Source: Geothrix sp. 21YS21S-4 (GTDB taxonomy: Bacteria; Acidobacteriota; Holophagae; Holophagales; Holophagaceae). Taken from it: DNA of 64,000 nucleotides. Under the pieces are notes generated by a model that searched no databases, was not told where the DNA came from, and was given only the letters and a program-made list of their open reading frames with translations. Shown here in pieces: positions 8,333 to 16,865 of the stretch (positions are counted from its first letter, which is position 1; every line of letters starts with the position of its first letter). Both the position numbers and the translations under genes were made by a program. The stretch covers positions 806,001-870,000 of the forward strand of contig NZ_CP132719.1 of the NCBI RefSeq assembly GCF_030845995.1, read 5' to 3'.

Positions 8333-9705
8333 CGCGCCCAGCGCCAGCCCGCGGCCCCCGGCGTGGAGAGGTAGAGACCCTGGGGCCCCGGTTCCACCAT
8401 CAGGCGCCGGTCCACCCAGATGGCGCTGTGGAAGTCGAGGAGGGGCAGGGCGGCCGGATTCGCGGCCCACAGGGCCTGGAGGCCGCGCCAGCCCGCGTCC
8501 CCCGGCTGCTGCGCCTTCGTTGCGAGCTCCCGGAAGCGGGGATGGTGCCAGCCGGTGAAGTTCATGGGTCCCCCGGATTCCAGGTACTCGAACACGGCCC
8601 ACGGATGGGGATCGAAGACCACCACCGAGCAGGCCAGGTCGAAGTTCCCTTTCTGGAGCCGGTCCACAAGCAGGCCCTGTTCCATCGGGATCAGCTGGAG
8701 GTCGTAGCCGTCCCTCCGGGCGCGCTCCCGCAGGGCCAGCAGCAGTTTCTCCACGGATTCCTCGCCCGCGGCGTAGTGCAGTTTCAAGGGCGTTCCGGGC
8801 GGAGGCGGCTGAAGACGGTTCTCCCCCGGGTCGATGGCGCGAGGCTCGAAGCCCAGCGTCTCGGGCCACAGGCCGCGGCTGGCCTTCGCGTTGCGGCCCA
8901 GGAGGCGGGGCGGGAATGCGTCCTTCCGCCAGCGCTCCAGCAGGAGGAGAGCGCCGGCTCCCGTCCGGCTCCACGCCACCAACTGGGCGTGCATGGGCTG
9001 GACCAACAGGCGGTGGGTGGGCGGTGGGTCCCCCTGATGGCGGGGAGGCGGGGCGCCGATGGCGAGCCAGCTCTTTTGGAGCGCCTGGAGGACCGCGTTC
9101 GCATCGGGCAGGAGACGGAAGCGGATCCCCTCGATCTGGGGCTTGAGGAAGTGCTCCCGCCGCGTGAAGACCCAGGCCGCGGCCTCCTTGCGGTAGAGGA
9201 AGGGACCGGAGCCCCGGTCGGGATGGTTCCTCTGGGCGATGGGGATGCGCGCCAGCTCGAGCAGAAGGCGCGCCGGGGGCCGGGGCGAGCGGAGCCACAC
9301 GCGCCCATCCTCCACGCCGGTTTCCGCGCCCTCGAGGATGGCCCGCTTGGTGGGGCTGGCGCCGGGGCGCAGCAGTTCGCGAAGGGTCCACACCACGTCC
9401 TCTGGCGCCACGGGACTGCCGTCAGGGAACCGCGCGTCGGTCCGCAGGGTGAACAGGAGGGCGCCGTCCTTCCGCAGCTTCCAGGAAGCGGCGAGGCGCG
9501 GGACCGTCCGCCCGTCGGCCGCCAGGCCCACCAGCGCGTCTCCCGCGAGGGACTGGAGGATCCACTGCTCGTAGCTGTCGCCGCGGATGAAGTCGAGGGG
9601 ACCGGGGTCCTGGGGCAGGGACTCCTCCACCATCTGGGCGCGCAGACTCGGCGGACTGAAGGCTGCGAGGAGAGCGAAAAGCAGGGCGGCGAGGCGGTTC
9701 CGCAT
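8329..9705 (-). CDS. Periplasmic substrate-binding protein, peptide/nickel ABC transporter family (SBP_bac_5)
   Basis: A 458-residue exported protein. It begins with a signal peptide (MRNRLAALLFALLAAF, cleavage probably after SLRAQ). The mature part has features of family 5 solute-binding proteins: VPRLAASWKLRKDG, RTDARFPDGSPVAPEDVVW and, late in the sequence, a DPHPWAVFEYLESGG segment. It should capture a peptide or another small ligand in the periplasm for the two downstream permeases. It is somewhat short (usual 500-540). The start at 9705 is separated by only a few dozen bases from the divergent ABC exporter, so regulatory DNA is shared. The gene opens a three-gene operon with no ATPase. 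Confidence 0.85.
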   Translation of the reverse strand: MRNRLAALLFALLAAFSPPSLRAQMVEESLPQDPGPLDFIRGDSYEQWILQSLAGDALVGLAADGRTVPRLAASWKLRKDGALLFTLRTDARFPDGSPVAPEDVVWTLRELLRPGASPTKRAILEGAETGVEDGRVWLRSPRPPARLLLELARIPIAQRNHPDRGSGPFLYRKEAAAWVFTRREHFLKPQIEGIRFRLLPDANAVLQALQKSWLAIGAPPPRHQGDPPPTHRLLVQPMHAQLVAWSRTGAGALLLLERWRKDAFPPRLLGRNAKASRGLWPETLGFEPRAIDPGENRLQPPPPGTPLKLHYAAGEESVEKLLLALRERARRDGYDLQLIPMEQGLLVDRLQKGNFDLACSVVVFDPHPWAVFEYLESGGPMNFTGWHHPRFRELATKAQQPGDAGWRGLQALWAANPAALPLLDFHSAIWVDRRLMVEPGPQGLYLSTPGAAGWRWAR

Positions 9706-9770
9706 GAATGGGCTCGGAGGTTTCGTCCAGGATGCGCGAGGCCGGCCCCTCTGCCAAGGCGCCTTCGAGG

Positions 9771-11567
9771 ATGGGTGTTGCTACTCTGAATGGCGGAGGC
9801 CCCGTGGCGGATCTTTCGGAGTCCAAGGCGTTCTGGTGGTGGCCCCTGCTGGCCCGGCACCGGCGCACGCTGTACACGGGCCTGGTGGCGACGGTGTGGT
9901 GCAGCGTGGCCGCTTCGGTGGTGCCCTACTGGTCGGGCAAGGCGGTGCATGCGCTGGAGCGCCACGACTGGCACGGTTCGCGGGTCTTCCTGGCGTGGAT
10001 GCTGGCCTTCACCGCGGCGGCGGGCGTCGGGCGCTACCTCATGCGCAACATCCTCATCGGCCTCAGCCGCGACGTGGAGCGGGAGCAGCGCGAGTCCCTG
10101 TATCTCCACCTGCTGTCCCGGCCCTTCGCCTTCTACGAACAGCAGCGGGTGGGGGATCTCATGTCGCGCCTGGGCGACGACGTGGGCACGGTCCGGATGG
10201 CCACGGGGCCGGGCCTGATGAGCTTTCTGCAGGTGCTGTCGATCCTCCCCGTGACGGTGGGACTGATGCTCCACACCAACTGGCGGTTGACCCTGGCCGT
10301 CATGCTGCCCTTCTCCCTTCTCGCTTTGGGGTTCTACTTCATCGGGAAGCGGAGTCACGCGGTGCAGCAGAAGCTGCAACTCGCGTTCTCGGCGCTGTCC
10401 ACCTTCAGCCACGAGACCATCAGCGGCGAGCGCGTGGTCCAGGCCTTCGGGCTGGAGGAGGCCCGCGTGGCGCAGTTCGGCGCGCTCAGCCGCCGCCACG
10501 CCTCCCTCAGCATGAAGCAGTCGGTGATCTTCAGCGCCTACGCGCCGCTGTCCGCCTTCATCGGCGGCATGTCCGCGCTGGTGCTCGTCGCCTACGGCGG
10601 CCGCCTCGTGGTGCGCGGCGCGCTGAACCTGGGCGATCTCACGGCGTTCACGGGGTTCCTCGCGGCCCTCGCCTGGCCGGTGATGAGCCTGGGGTGGTCC
10701 GTGAACCTCTTCCAGCGGGCCAAGGCCGGCCAGGAACGCCTGAACCAGCTGCTCCACAGCCCCGAAGCCCCGCTTCCTCCCGTGGAGGCATGGGCGCTGC
10801 CGGCCACGCCCACGGCGCTCTCTCTGGAAGAGGTGACCCATCGGTTCGAGACGGGCCGCGGCGTGGGACCGCTGACCCTGGATTTGGCGCCCGGCGACAG
10901 CCTGGCGGTGGTGGGCGGGATCGGGTCGGGCAAGACCCTGCTGCTCCAGATCCTGGCGGGCCTCCGCGAACCCCAGGCCGGGCGGATGCTCGTGGACAGC
11001 GAGCCGCTGACGGACGCCAACCTGCGCCGGCACTGGGCGGGCCTCGGCTGGGTTCCCCAGGAGGCCTTCCTCTTCTCGGACACGCTCCGGATGAACCTCG
11101 CCATGGGCCGTCCCGATGCCTCCGAGGAGGAGATCTGGGAGATCGCGCGGGTGGTGGCCCTCGACGACCTGATCCGCCGCCTGCCCCAGGGGCTGGATAC
11201 CGTGGTGGGCGAACGGGGCGTGGCCCTGAGCGGTGGGGAGCGGCAGCGCACGGCCCTGGCGCGCGCCCTCCTCCGCCGGCCGCGGCTGCTGCTGCTGGAC
11301 GACGCGCTGTCGGCGGTGGATGCCGAGACCGAGAGCCGCATCCTCGAGAACCTGCGGTCCTTCCTGGGAACCTCCACCCTTGTGCTCGCCACGCACCGCG
11401 TGTTCGTCGCCGAAACCTGCGGGCGGGTGCTCGTTCTGGAGGAGGGGCGGGCGGTGCAGCTGGGGACTCCCGGGCACTTGGCTGCCGAAGCCGGGCCTTT
11501 CGCCCGCCTGCGGGGCCTTCAGAGCCTGGAGCGGGAGTTTCTGGCGCCGGTGGAGCCCGCCTCCTGA
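9771..11567 (+). CDS. ABC exporter, fused membrane and ATPase domains (MsbA/LmrA type)
   Basis: About 598 residues: six membrane segments in the first 320, then an ATP-binding domain. The Walker A loop is VVGGIGSGKTLLLQ, the signature LSGGERQRTALARALL, and the Walker B region LLLLDDALSAVD. This is the half-transporter layout of lipid A flippases and drug exporters, working as a homodimer or with a partner not seen here. The DVEREQRESLYLHLL stretch and FYEQQRVGDLMSRL are typical of the coupling region. The start is uncertain: in-frame ATGs at 9708, 9732 and 9771 and a GTG at 9804 (preceded by GGAGG) are all possible. 9771 leaves room for divergent promoters. Substrate cannot be read; lipid and drug are both plausible. 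Confidence 0.85.
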   Translation: MGVATLNGGGPVADLSESKAFWWWPLLARHRRTLYTGLVATVWCSVAASVVPYWSGKAVHALERHDWHGSRVFLAWMLAFTAAAGVGRYLMRNILIGLSRDVEREQRESLYLHLLSRPFAFYEQQRVGDLMSRLGDDVGTVRMATGPGLMSFLQVLSILPVTVGLMLHTNWRLTLAVMLPFSLLALGFYFIGKRSHAVQQKLQLAFSALSTFSHETISGERVVQAFGLEEARVAQFGALSRRHASLSMKQSVIFSAYAPLSAFIGGMSALVLVAYGGRLVVRGALNLGDLTAFTGFLAALAWPVMSLGWSVNLFQRAKAGQERLNQLLHSPEAPLPPVEAWALPATPTALSLEEVTHRFETGRGVGPLTLDLAPGDSLAVVGGIGSGKTLLLQILAGLREPQAGRMLVDSEPLTDANLRRHWAGLGWVPQEAFLFSDTLRMNLAMGRPDASEEEIWEIARVVALDDLIRRLPQGLDTVVGERGVALSGGERQRTALARALLRRPRLLLLDDALSAVDAETESRILENLRSFLGTSTLVLATHRVFVAETCGRVLVLEEGRAVQLGTPGHLAAEAGPFARLRGLQSLEREFLAPVEPAS

Positions 11568-11764
11568 TTTAGGTTTCATGACATATATTGAAAGCGGCAA
11601 AATGCCTGTGAATATAATGGGCATGTAGTATTTTTAATATGAAAAAAATCTTTATTTTATCAAAAACAACCCATTTCAGTTGTATAAATTCATATCCTCT
11701 CGGACAATGCCATTATCCTTTGGAGTTTTGAAGGAGAAGCGCAGGATTTATTGGGAGGGCGAAA
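11568..11764 (+). other. AT-rich intergenic stretch before the two-component operon
   Basis: About 200 bases that are strikingly A+T-rich (roughly one third G+C by eye) against neighbours well above 60%. It contains a small hairpin (GGCA-AAA-TGCC near 11600) overlapping a second possible stem (ATGCC/GGCAT about 13 bases apart), followed by a run of T. This could be a weak terminator for the ABC exporter. Farther down, TTGTAT at 11680-11685 and GACAAT at 11703-11708, 17 bases apart, are a possible promoter for the response-regulator operon. No coding region longer than a few dozen codons is visible and no known riboswitch fold was recognised. Confidence 0.55.
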
Positions 11765-11794
11765 ATGGGCGAACAGAATGTGGGGAGGACCGCG

Positions 11795-12223
11795 ATGGCT
11801 GTCGTCAACATTTTGCTGGTCGAGGATGACGATGTCGACGTGATGGCCGTCAAACGGGCCTTCCGGAACCTCAAGATCGCCAATCCCCTTTACGAGGCGA
11901 AAGACGGACTGGAAGCCCTGGAGATGCTGCGCGGAACCGGCGGCCAGTCGCCGCTGCCCCGGCCCATCGTGGTCCTGCTCGACCTCAACATGCCGCGGAT
12001 GGGCGGGCTCGAATTCCTCGACGAGCTGAGGAAGGATCCCGAGCTCCACCGCTGCATCGTCTTCGTGATGACGACCTCCGCCGCCGAGGAGGACCGCGTT
12101 CGGGCCTACGACCGGAACGTGGCGGGGTACGTCCTCAAGCACAGTCCGGGCCGCAGCTTCATGGATGCCGTGTCCATGCTCGAGCACTACTGGCGCGTGG
12201 TGGAGCTGCCGGACGTTCCATGA
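11795..12223 (+). CDS. CheY-like single-domain response regulator (Rcp1 type)
   Basis: A 142-residue receiver domain. It opens NILLVEDDDVDVMAVKRAF with the acidic pair of the fold, has the phospho-acceptor Asp63 in VVLLDLNMPRMGG, TTS later, and a C-terminal segment AGYVLKHSPGRSFMDAV holding the conserved Lys. The DVD and long loop before the aspartate resemble Rcp1-type regulators that pair with phytochrome-like or CHASE3 kinases. The operon's third gene is just such a kinase, its likely partner. GGGGAGGA at 11782-11789 supports 11795; an in-frame ATG at 11765, also with a good site (GGGAGGG), would add ten residues. There is no output domain, so it acts by protein interaction or as a phosphate shuttle. 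Confidence 0.9.
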   Translation: MAVVNILLVEDDDVDVMAVKRAFRNLKIANPLYEAKDGLEALEMLRGTGGQSPLPRPIVVLLDLNMPRMGGLEFLDELRKDPELHRCIVFVMTTSAAEEDRVRAYDRNVAGYVLKHSPGRSFMDAVSMLEHYWRVVELPDVP

Positions 12224-13155
12224 CGAGTTCCATTCCGACCAATTGCCACATCCTGATCATCGATGACGACAGCGTGGACCGCCGCGCTGCGCATCGGGCC
12301 CTGTCGCAGGCGGGGTGGACCGGCGGCATCGCCGAGGCGGCCACGGGCCGCGAGGCGCTGGCCCTGCTGGCGTCCCGCAGCTTCGACTGCATCCTGCTCG
12401 ACTACCACCTGCCTGGCGAGGACGGCCTGAACCTCCTGAAGAACCTGCAGGGGAGGACGGAAGGGAAAGCGCCGGTGGTGATGCTCACCGGCGAGGGCAA
12501 CGAGATGGTGGCCGTGGAGGCCATGAAGCGGGGGGCGCTGGACTATCTTCCCAAGTCGATGATGGGCCCGGACCTCCTCTTCCACACCGTGACCACGGCC
12601 ATCGAGCGGTTCCGCCTCCAGTGGGAACTCGCCCAGGCGGAGGCGCGGCTGGAGCACCTCGCCCTTCACGACGGCCTGACGGGGCTGGGCAACCGCAGCC
12701 TGTTCATGCGGGATCTCGCGAGCATGGTCGCGGGCGGCCGACGGCACAGCCAGGGCTTTTGCGTGATGGTGATGGATCTCGACCGCTTCAAGAACGCCAA
12801 CGACGTCTACGGGCACGAGGCCGGAGACGAGGTGCTGGCGGAGCTGGGGCGCCGTTTCGCGTCCCTGGGGCGCGCCAACGACTTCTTCTACCGCCTGGGT
12901 GGGGACGAGTTCACCGCGCTGATCGACGCCGCCGACGTTTCCGCGGCGGCGCGCGTGGGCCACCTGATCGCGCAGGCCGCCTCAGGTCCCGTCCGCTATC
13001 AGGAGCACGAGATCTGCGTGGGAATCAGCATCGGAGCGGCTCTCTTTCCCGGTCACGGTGCGGCTTCGGAGACCCTGCTCCGGGCCGCGGACGCGGCTAT
13101 GTATCGGGCCAAGCGGGGCAGCACGGGCCTCGCGTTCGCCGAAGCCGAGCCGTGA
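12220..13155 (+). CDS. Response regulator with diguanylate cyclase (GGDEF) output
   Basis: A 311-residue fusion: receiver domain (about 1-120, phospho-acceptor Asp61 in CILLDYHLPG, conserved Lys112) joined by a helical linker to a GGDEF domain (about 145-305). The active-site loop is an intact GGDEF at 227-231, and a complete RxxD inhibitory site (RAND, 218-221) sits exactly five residues before it. So the enzyme should make cyclic di-GMP from two GTP and be product-inhibited. Substrate-binding features such as DGLTGLGNR and DLDRFKNANDVYGHEAGD are intact. It overlaps the upstream regulator by 4 bases (ATGA) and the downstream kinase by 4 bases (GTGA). Phosphorylation by that kinase is the likely switch. 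Confidence 0.93.
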   Translation: MTSSIPTNCHILIIDDDSVDRRAAHRALSQAGWTGGIAEAATGREALALLASRSFDCILLDYHLPGEDGLNLLKNLQGRTEGKAPVVMLTGEGNEMVAVEAMKRGALDYLPKSMMGPDLLFHTVTTAIERFRLQWELAQAEARLEHLALHDGLTGLGNRSLFMRDLASMVAGGRRHSQGFCVMVMDLDRFKNANDVYGHEAGDEVLAELGRRFASLGRANDFFYRLGGDEFTALIDAADVSAAARVGHLIAQAASGPVRYQEHEICVGISIGAALFPGHGAASETLLRAADAAMYRAKRGSTGLAFAEAEP

Positions 13156-14651
13156 GGCGCCTCGCCCTTTTTACCGCCACCGTCGCGGGGGGCGTTTGGC
13201 GGCTCTTCGCCGTCGCGGCGCTTCTCCTCGCCTTCCTCGTGGGAGCGCTCTACTGGAATCTGGAGGCGGCCACGGAGGCCGCCTCCGACGTGGTGCATAC
13301 CCAGGCCGTCGAGCGGGAACTGCAGGGGCTGGGGGAGGACCTGATCAACGCCGAAACCGGGCAGCGGGGCTATCTCCTGACCGGCCAGGAAAATTACCTG
13401 GAGCCCTACAACGCGGGCATCGCTTCCATCGGCGACCGCTTCGCACGGGCGAAGGCGCTGGCCAAGAGCGGAGAAGTGCTGGACGCCCTCCAGAGGATGG
13501 AACCCCTGATCAAGGAGAGGCTCGCCATCATGGCGGGGACCCTGGACCTCGCCCGGAAAGGGGATTGGGCGGATGCCCGGGACCTGGTGAAGCAGGGGCA
13601 GGGCAAGCAGGTGATGGACGAATTCCGACAGTTGCGGGCGACGGCCATCGAGCATGAGGCCCACCTGCTGGCGGAACGGCGAATCGCGTTCGCGGTGCGG
13701 CTCAACCGCCTCCTTCTGGTGGTCGGCGGCGGCGGTCTGCTGGCGGTCGTCCTGCTGGCGATCTCCGCGGCCCGCACGGTGAACCGCCTCAAACAGCCGG
13801 TCGTGGCCCTGCTGGGAGGCATCTCGGCCATGTCGGAAGGCGACCTGGGACAGCACGTGGAGGTCACCTCCCACGACGAGATCGGCCGGGTGGCCGAAGC
13901 TTTCAACGACATGGCCGCCCGCGTGCAGTCCGCCCACCAGGCGAGGGAAGAGAGCCAGCGGGACCTCGAGCGCAGCAACGCGGAACTGGACAACTTCGCC
14001 TATGTGGCTTCCCACGACCTGAAGGCTCCGCTCCGCGGCATCCGCAACCTGGCGGAATGGATCGCGGAGGACCTGGACAATCCGTCCGCGGAGGAGCGGA
14101 AGGAGAACCTCCGGCTGCTGCAGACGCGGGTCGATCGTCTCGACGGCCTGCTGGAGAGCCTGCTGACGTATTCTCGCGTGGGCCGGAAGCACAGCGCCGC
14201 CGAGAGGCTGGACACCGGCCGGCTGGTTGCGGAAATCGGGGACTATCTGGCGCCGCGGGCCGGCTTCAAAGTGGAAGGCTCCCCCGGCATGCCGATCATC
14301 TCCACGCCCCGCGGGCCCCTGGAGCAGGTCTTCATGAACCTCCTCAGCAACGCGCTGAAGCACCACGACGGGCAGACCGGCCGCATCGCCGTCACGGCGC
14401 GGGACATGGGCGAGCGGGTGGAATTCCGGGTGAGCGATGACGGCCCCGGAATCCGGCCGGAATTCCATGACCGCGTCTTCCAGATGTTCCAGACCCTCCG
14501 TCCCCGCGACGAGGTCGAGGGAAGCGGCATGGGCCTCGCCATCGTCAAGAAGACCGTGGAGTCCTTCGGCGGAACGATCCGCGTGGAGAGCGCCCCGCCG
14601 GAGCGGGGAACCACGTTCATCTTCGATTGGCCGAAGGCCGTGATCGCCTGA
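13152..14651 (+). CDS. CHASE3-HAMP sensor histidine kinase
   Basis: A 499-residue membrane kinase starting with a GTG at 13152 that overlaps the preceding stop (GTGA). Domains: membrane segment about 15-35, CHASE3 sensor about 38-175 with the typical NAETGQRGYLLTGQENYLEPY, second membrane segment about 184-206, HAMP about 207-260, HisKA with phospho-acceptor His288 in FAYVASHDLKAPLRG, and HATPase with NLLSNALKHH, DDGPGI and GSGMGLAIVKK. It senses an unknown extracytoplasmic or membrane signal. The H-box sequence (ASHDLKAPLR) is the type found in phytochrome-like kinases that pair with Rcp1-type regulators, matching the first gene of the operon. It ends 15 bases from the convergent pilB/gspE gene. 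Confidence 0.93.
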   Translation: MRRLALFTATVAGGVWRLFAVAALLLAFLVGALYWNLEAATEAASDVVHTQAVERELQGLGEDLINAETGQRGYLLTGQENYLEPYNAGIASIGDRFARAKALAKSGEVLDALQRMEPLIKERLAIMAGTLDLARKGDWADARDLVKQGQGKQVMDEFRQLRATAIEHEAHLLAERRIAFAVRLNRLLLVVGGGGLLAVVLLAISAARTVNRLKQPVVALLGGISAMSEGDLGQHVEVTSHDEIGRVAEAFNDMAARVQSAHQAREESQRDLERSNAELDNFAYVASHDLKAPLRGIRNLAEWIAEDLDNPSAEERKENLRLLQTRVDRLDGLLESLLTYSRVGRKHSAAERLDTGRLVAEIGDYLAPRAGFKVEGSPGMPIISTPRGPLEQVFMNLLSNALKHHDGQTGRIAVTARDMGERVEFRVSDDGPGIRPEFHDRVFQMFQTLRPRDEVEGSGMGLAIVKKTVESFGGTIRVESAPPERGTTFIFDWPKAVIA

Positions 14652-14666
14652 TTTCCGGGGGCGGCC

Positions 14667-16298
14667 TCAGCTTCCTTCGCGGAACGTGACCTTGTTGATC
14701 TCGGTAAAGGTCGTGATCCCCAGGCGCACCTTCTCCACCGCGCTCTCGCGGAGGAACTGCATGCCGCCTCGGCGCGCGGCGGCCTTCACCTCGCGCACGG
14801 GCGCGCGCTGGACCAGGAGTTCGCGGATCTCGTCGTTGAGGCCCATGAACTCGATGATGGCCTGCCGGCCCCGGAATCCCGTCCCGTGGCAGTCCACGCA
14901 GCCCACCCGGTCGAACAGGGTCGCGCCCCGCAGCCAGGCCTCGTCCACGCCGTTCTCCACCAGCTCCTGGGGGCTGGGAGGCGCGGAGGGCCGCTTGCAC
15001 TTGGGGCAGAGGACGCGCACCAGGCGCTGGGCCAGGATGCAGTTGAGGGACGAGACGAAGTTGTAGACCTCGACGCCCATGTGCTGGAAGCGGCCGAGCA
15101 CGTCGAGGACGTTGTTGGCGTGGACGGTGGTGAACACCAGGTGGCCCGTGAGGGCCGACTGGATGGCGATCTGCGCCGTCTCCGGATCGCGGATCTCGCC
15201 GACGAGGATCTTGTCGGGATCGTGGCGGAGGATGGAGCGGAGCCCCAGGGCGAAGGTGAGACCCTTTTTCTCGTTCACCGGGATCTGGGTGACCCCTTCG
15301 AGCTGGTATTCGACCGGATCCTCGATGGTGATGATCTTGTCCTCGGGGGCCTTGATCTCGCTGAGCACGGCGTAGAGGGTCGTGGTCTTGCCGGAGCCGG
15401 TGGGCCCGGTGACCAGGAACATGCCGTAGGGCTCGTGGGCGAAACGGCGGAGCCGCTTCAGCTCGTGCTCGGAGAACCCCAGGATTTCGAGGGTCAAGGC
15501 CTGGAACTCCTCGGTGAGGTTCTCCTTGTCGAGGATTCGGATGACCGCGTCCTCGCCGTGGATGGTGGGCATGATGCTCACGCGGAAGTCGATGGCGCGG
15601 CCCCGCACCTTGAGCTTGAAGCGGCCGTCCTGGGGCTTGCGCTTCTCGGCGATGTCCAGCTCGGACATCACCTTGATGCGGCTGATGATGGGCGAGGCGA
15701 AGCGCCGGTCGATGGGCTCGGCGGCGGGATAGAGGCTGCCGTCGATGCGGTACTTGATCTGGAAGCCCGTGGCCGTGGTTTCCAGGTGGATGTCGGACGC
15801 GCGGCGCTGGAGGGCGTTGAAGATCGTGGTGTCCACGAGCCGCACGATGGGCGCCTCGTCCTTGTCCGTGAGGCGCTCCAGGTCGAGGACCTCGTCGTCC
15901 CAGTCCTCTTCGTGCAGGACCTGGACCTTGAGGGCCTCGCCGGCCTCGTCCATGACCTTCTGTCCGCTCTCGGACTTCTTCAGGACCTCCTGGATCTGGG
16001 CCTGGGGGGCGCCGGCGAACCGGAGGGGCCGCTTCAGGCGGAGGCGGAGCATGTCCTGGGTGGGGATGTCCAGGGGATCGGCCATCGCCAGCCAAAGGGC
16101 CCCGTCCCGCTCCTGCACCGGCACGAAATGGTGTTTGAGCATCAAATCCAGGGGCAGGGCCTGGAAGAGGGCGAAATCCACCGGCTCGCGGGTGAGGTCG
16201 AGGGTGGGGTACAGCTCCTTGGCCGGGCGGAAATCCTCCAAGGCGGGGGCGCCGGGCTCATTGGGATCCGTGGAGACGGGAGGATTCGTGGACGCCAT
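14667..16298 (-). CDS. pilB: Type IV pilus assembly / type II secretion ATPase, PilB/GspE family
   Basis: A 543-residue ATPase. An N-terminal N1/GspE_N-like domain (about 1-150) precedes the motor domain: Walker A VTGPTGSGKTTT, aspartate box with ITIEDPVEYQ, Walker B KILVGEIRDPETA and histidine box TTVHAN. A four-cysteine zinc motif (CPKC then CVDC) near the C-terminus is a marker of extension ATPases, absent from PilT. It powers pilin or pseudopilin assembly from the cytoplasmic face. No pilC, pilT or gsp genes are next to it, although a GspG-like pseudopilin lies at 38.9 kb. PilB versus GspE cannot be settled from sequence alone. It is divergent from nuoA, with 143 bases between them. Confidence 0.9.
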   Translation of the reverse strand: MASTNPPVSTDPNEPGAPALEDFRPAKELYPTLDLTREPVDFALFQALPLDLMLKHHFVPVQERDGALWLAMADPLDIPTQDMLRLRLKRPLRFAGAPQAQIQEVLKKSESGQKVMDEAGEALKVQVLHEEDWDDEVLDLERLTDKDEAPIVRLVDTTIFNALQRRASDIHLETTATGFQIKYRIDGSLYPAAEPIDRRFASPIISRIKVMSELDIAEKRKPQDGRFKLKVRGRAIDFRVSIMPTIHGEDAVIRILDKENLTEEFQALTLEILGFSEHELKRLRRFAHEPYGMFLVTGPTGSGKTTTLYAVLSEIKAPEDKIITIEDPVEYQLEGVTQIPVNEKKGLTFALGLRSILRHDPDKILVGEIRDPETAQIAIQSALTGHLVFTTVHANNVLDVLGRFQHMGVEVYNFVSSLNCILAQRLVRVLCPKCKRPSAPPSPQELVENGVDEAWLRGATLFDRVGCVDCHGTGFRGRQAIIEFMGLNDEIRELLVQRAPVREVKAAARRGGMQFLRESAVEKVRLGITTFTEINKVTFREGS

Positions 16299-16391
16299 GG
16301 AAGCATCCTAGCGGAACCGTTCCCCGCGGGGGTCCTAGAGCCATTGAAGCCGGTCATGGATCACAAAGGATGCCAAGGTTAGCTTCGAGCG

Positions 16392-16421
16392 TTGACCTCG
16401 CCGGGACCGGGGCTCCACAAT
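16392..16421 (+). promoter_or_regulatory. Probable sigma-70 promoter of the nuo operon
   Basis: TTGACC at 16392-16397 and CACAAT at 16416-16421 are separated by 18 bases and lie just ahead of nuoA. GGAGG at 16433-16437 is the ribosome binding site. The start of transcription would be near 16428, giving a very short leader. Five of six -35 positions match consensus; the -10 is weaker. Confidence 0.5.
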
Positions 16422-16441
16422 GATTTGGTCTTGGAGGCTCC

Positions 16442-16795
16442 ATGCGCGGCTACGCGTCCATTTTGCTGCTGATCCTGGTGGCGGTAGCCCTGCCGATCAT
16501 CATCTGGAACCTGTCGTGGCTGTTGCGGCCCAGCTGGCCCAGCGCGGCGAAGTACTCCTCCTACGAGTGCGGCATCACCACCACCAGCGAGGCGCGCGAG
16601 AAGTTTTCGGTGCGCTACTACTTGATTGCAGTGATGTTCCTGGTGTTCGACGTCGAGACCGTCTTCCTGATGCCCTGGGCCATCCAGATGAAGGAACTCG
16701 CCGTGTTCGGGTTCATCGAACTGGGCTTGTTCCTCTTCCTGCTGCTCTTCGGCTACGGCTACATCTGGTCCAAGGGGGCCCTGACATGGGAATGA
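16442..16795 (+). CDS. nuoA: NADH-quinone oxidoreductase subunit A
   Basis: A 117-residue membrane protein with three helices, the usual NuoA size. The conserved loop is YECGITTTSEAREKFSVRYY, and the second helix carries FLVFDVETVFLMPWA with the conserved acidic residues next to the quinone site. It sits at the junction between the membrane and peripheral arms of complex I. The gene opens an eleven-gene operon, has GGAGG five bases before its ATG, and is preceded by a candidate promoter. The 70-base gap to nuoB is the longest spacing inside the operon and contains a small hairpin. Confidence 0.97.
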   Translation: MRGYASILLLILVAVALPIIIWNLSWLLRPSWPSAAKYSSYECGITTTSEAREKFSVRYYLIAVMFLVFDVETVFLMPWAIQMKELAVFGFIELGLFLFLLLFGYGYIWSKGALTWE

Positions 16796-16835
16796 GCATG
16801 AAGCAGGCGTGGAGCGCCCCTTTGCGAAGTGAAGC

Positions 16836-16851
16836 GCCGCAGGCGTGCGGC
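16836..16851 (+). other. Small hairpin in the nuoA-nuoB gap
   Basis: GCCGCA at 16836-16841 and TGCGGC at 16846-16851 form a perfect six-pair stem with a four-base loop. It lies just before the nuoB ribosome binding site (GAGG at 16856-16859). It could tune nuoB translation or mark RNA processing, but a stem this short can occur by chance in G+C-rich DNA. Confidence 0.3.
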
Positions 16852-16865
16852 ACACGAGGTGCCGC

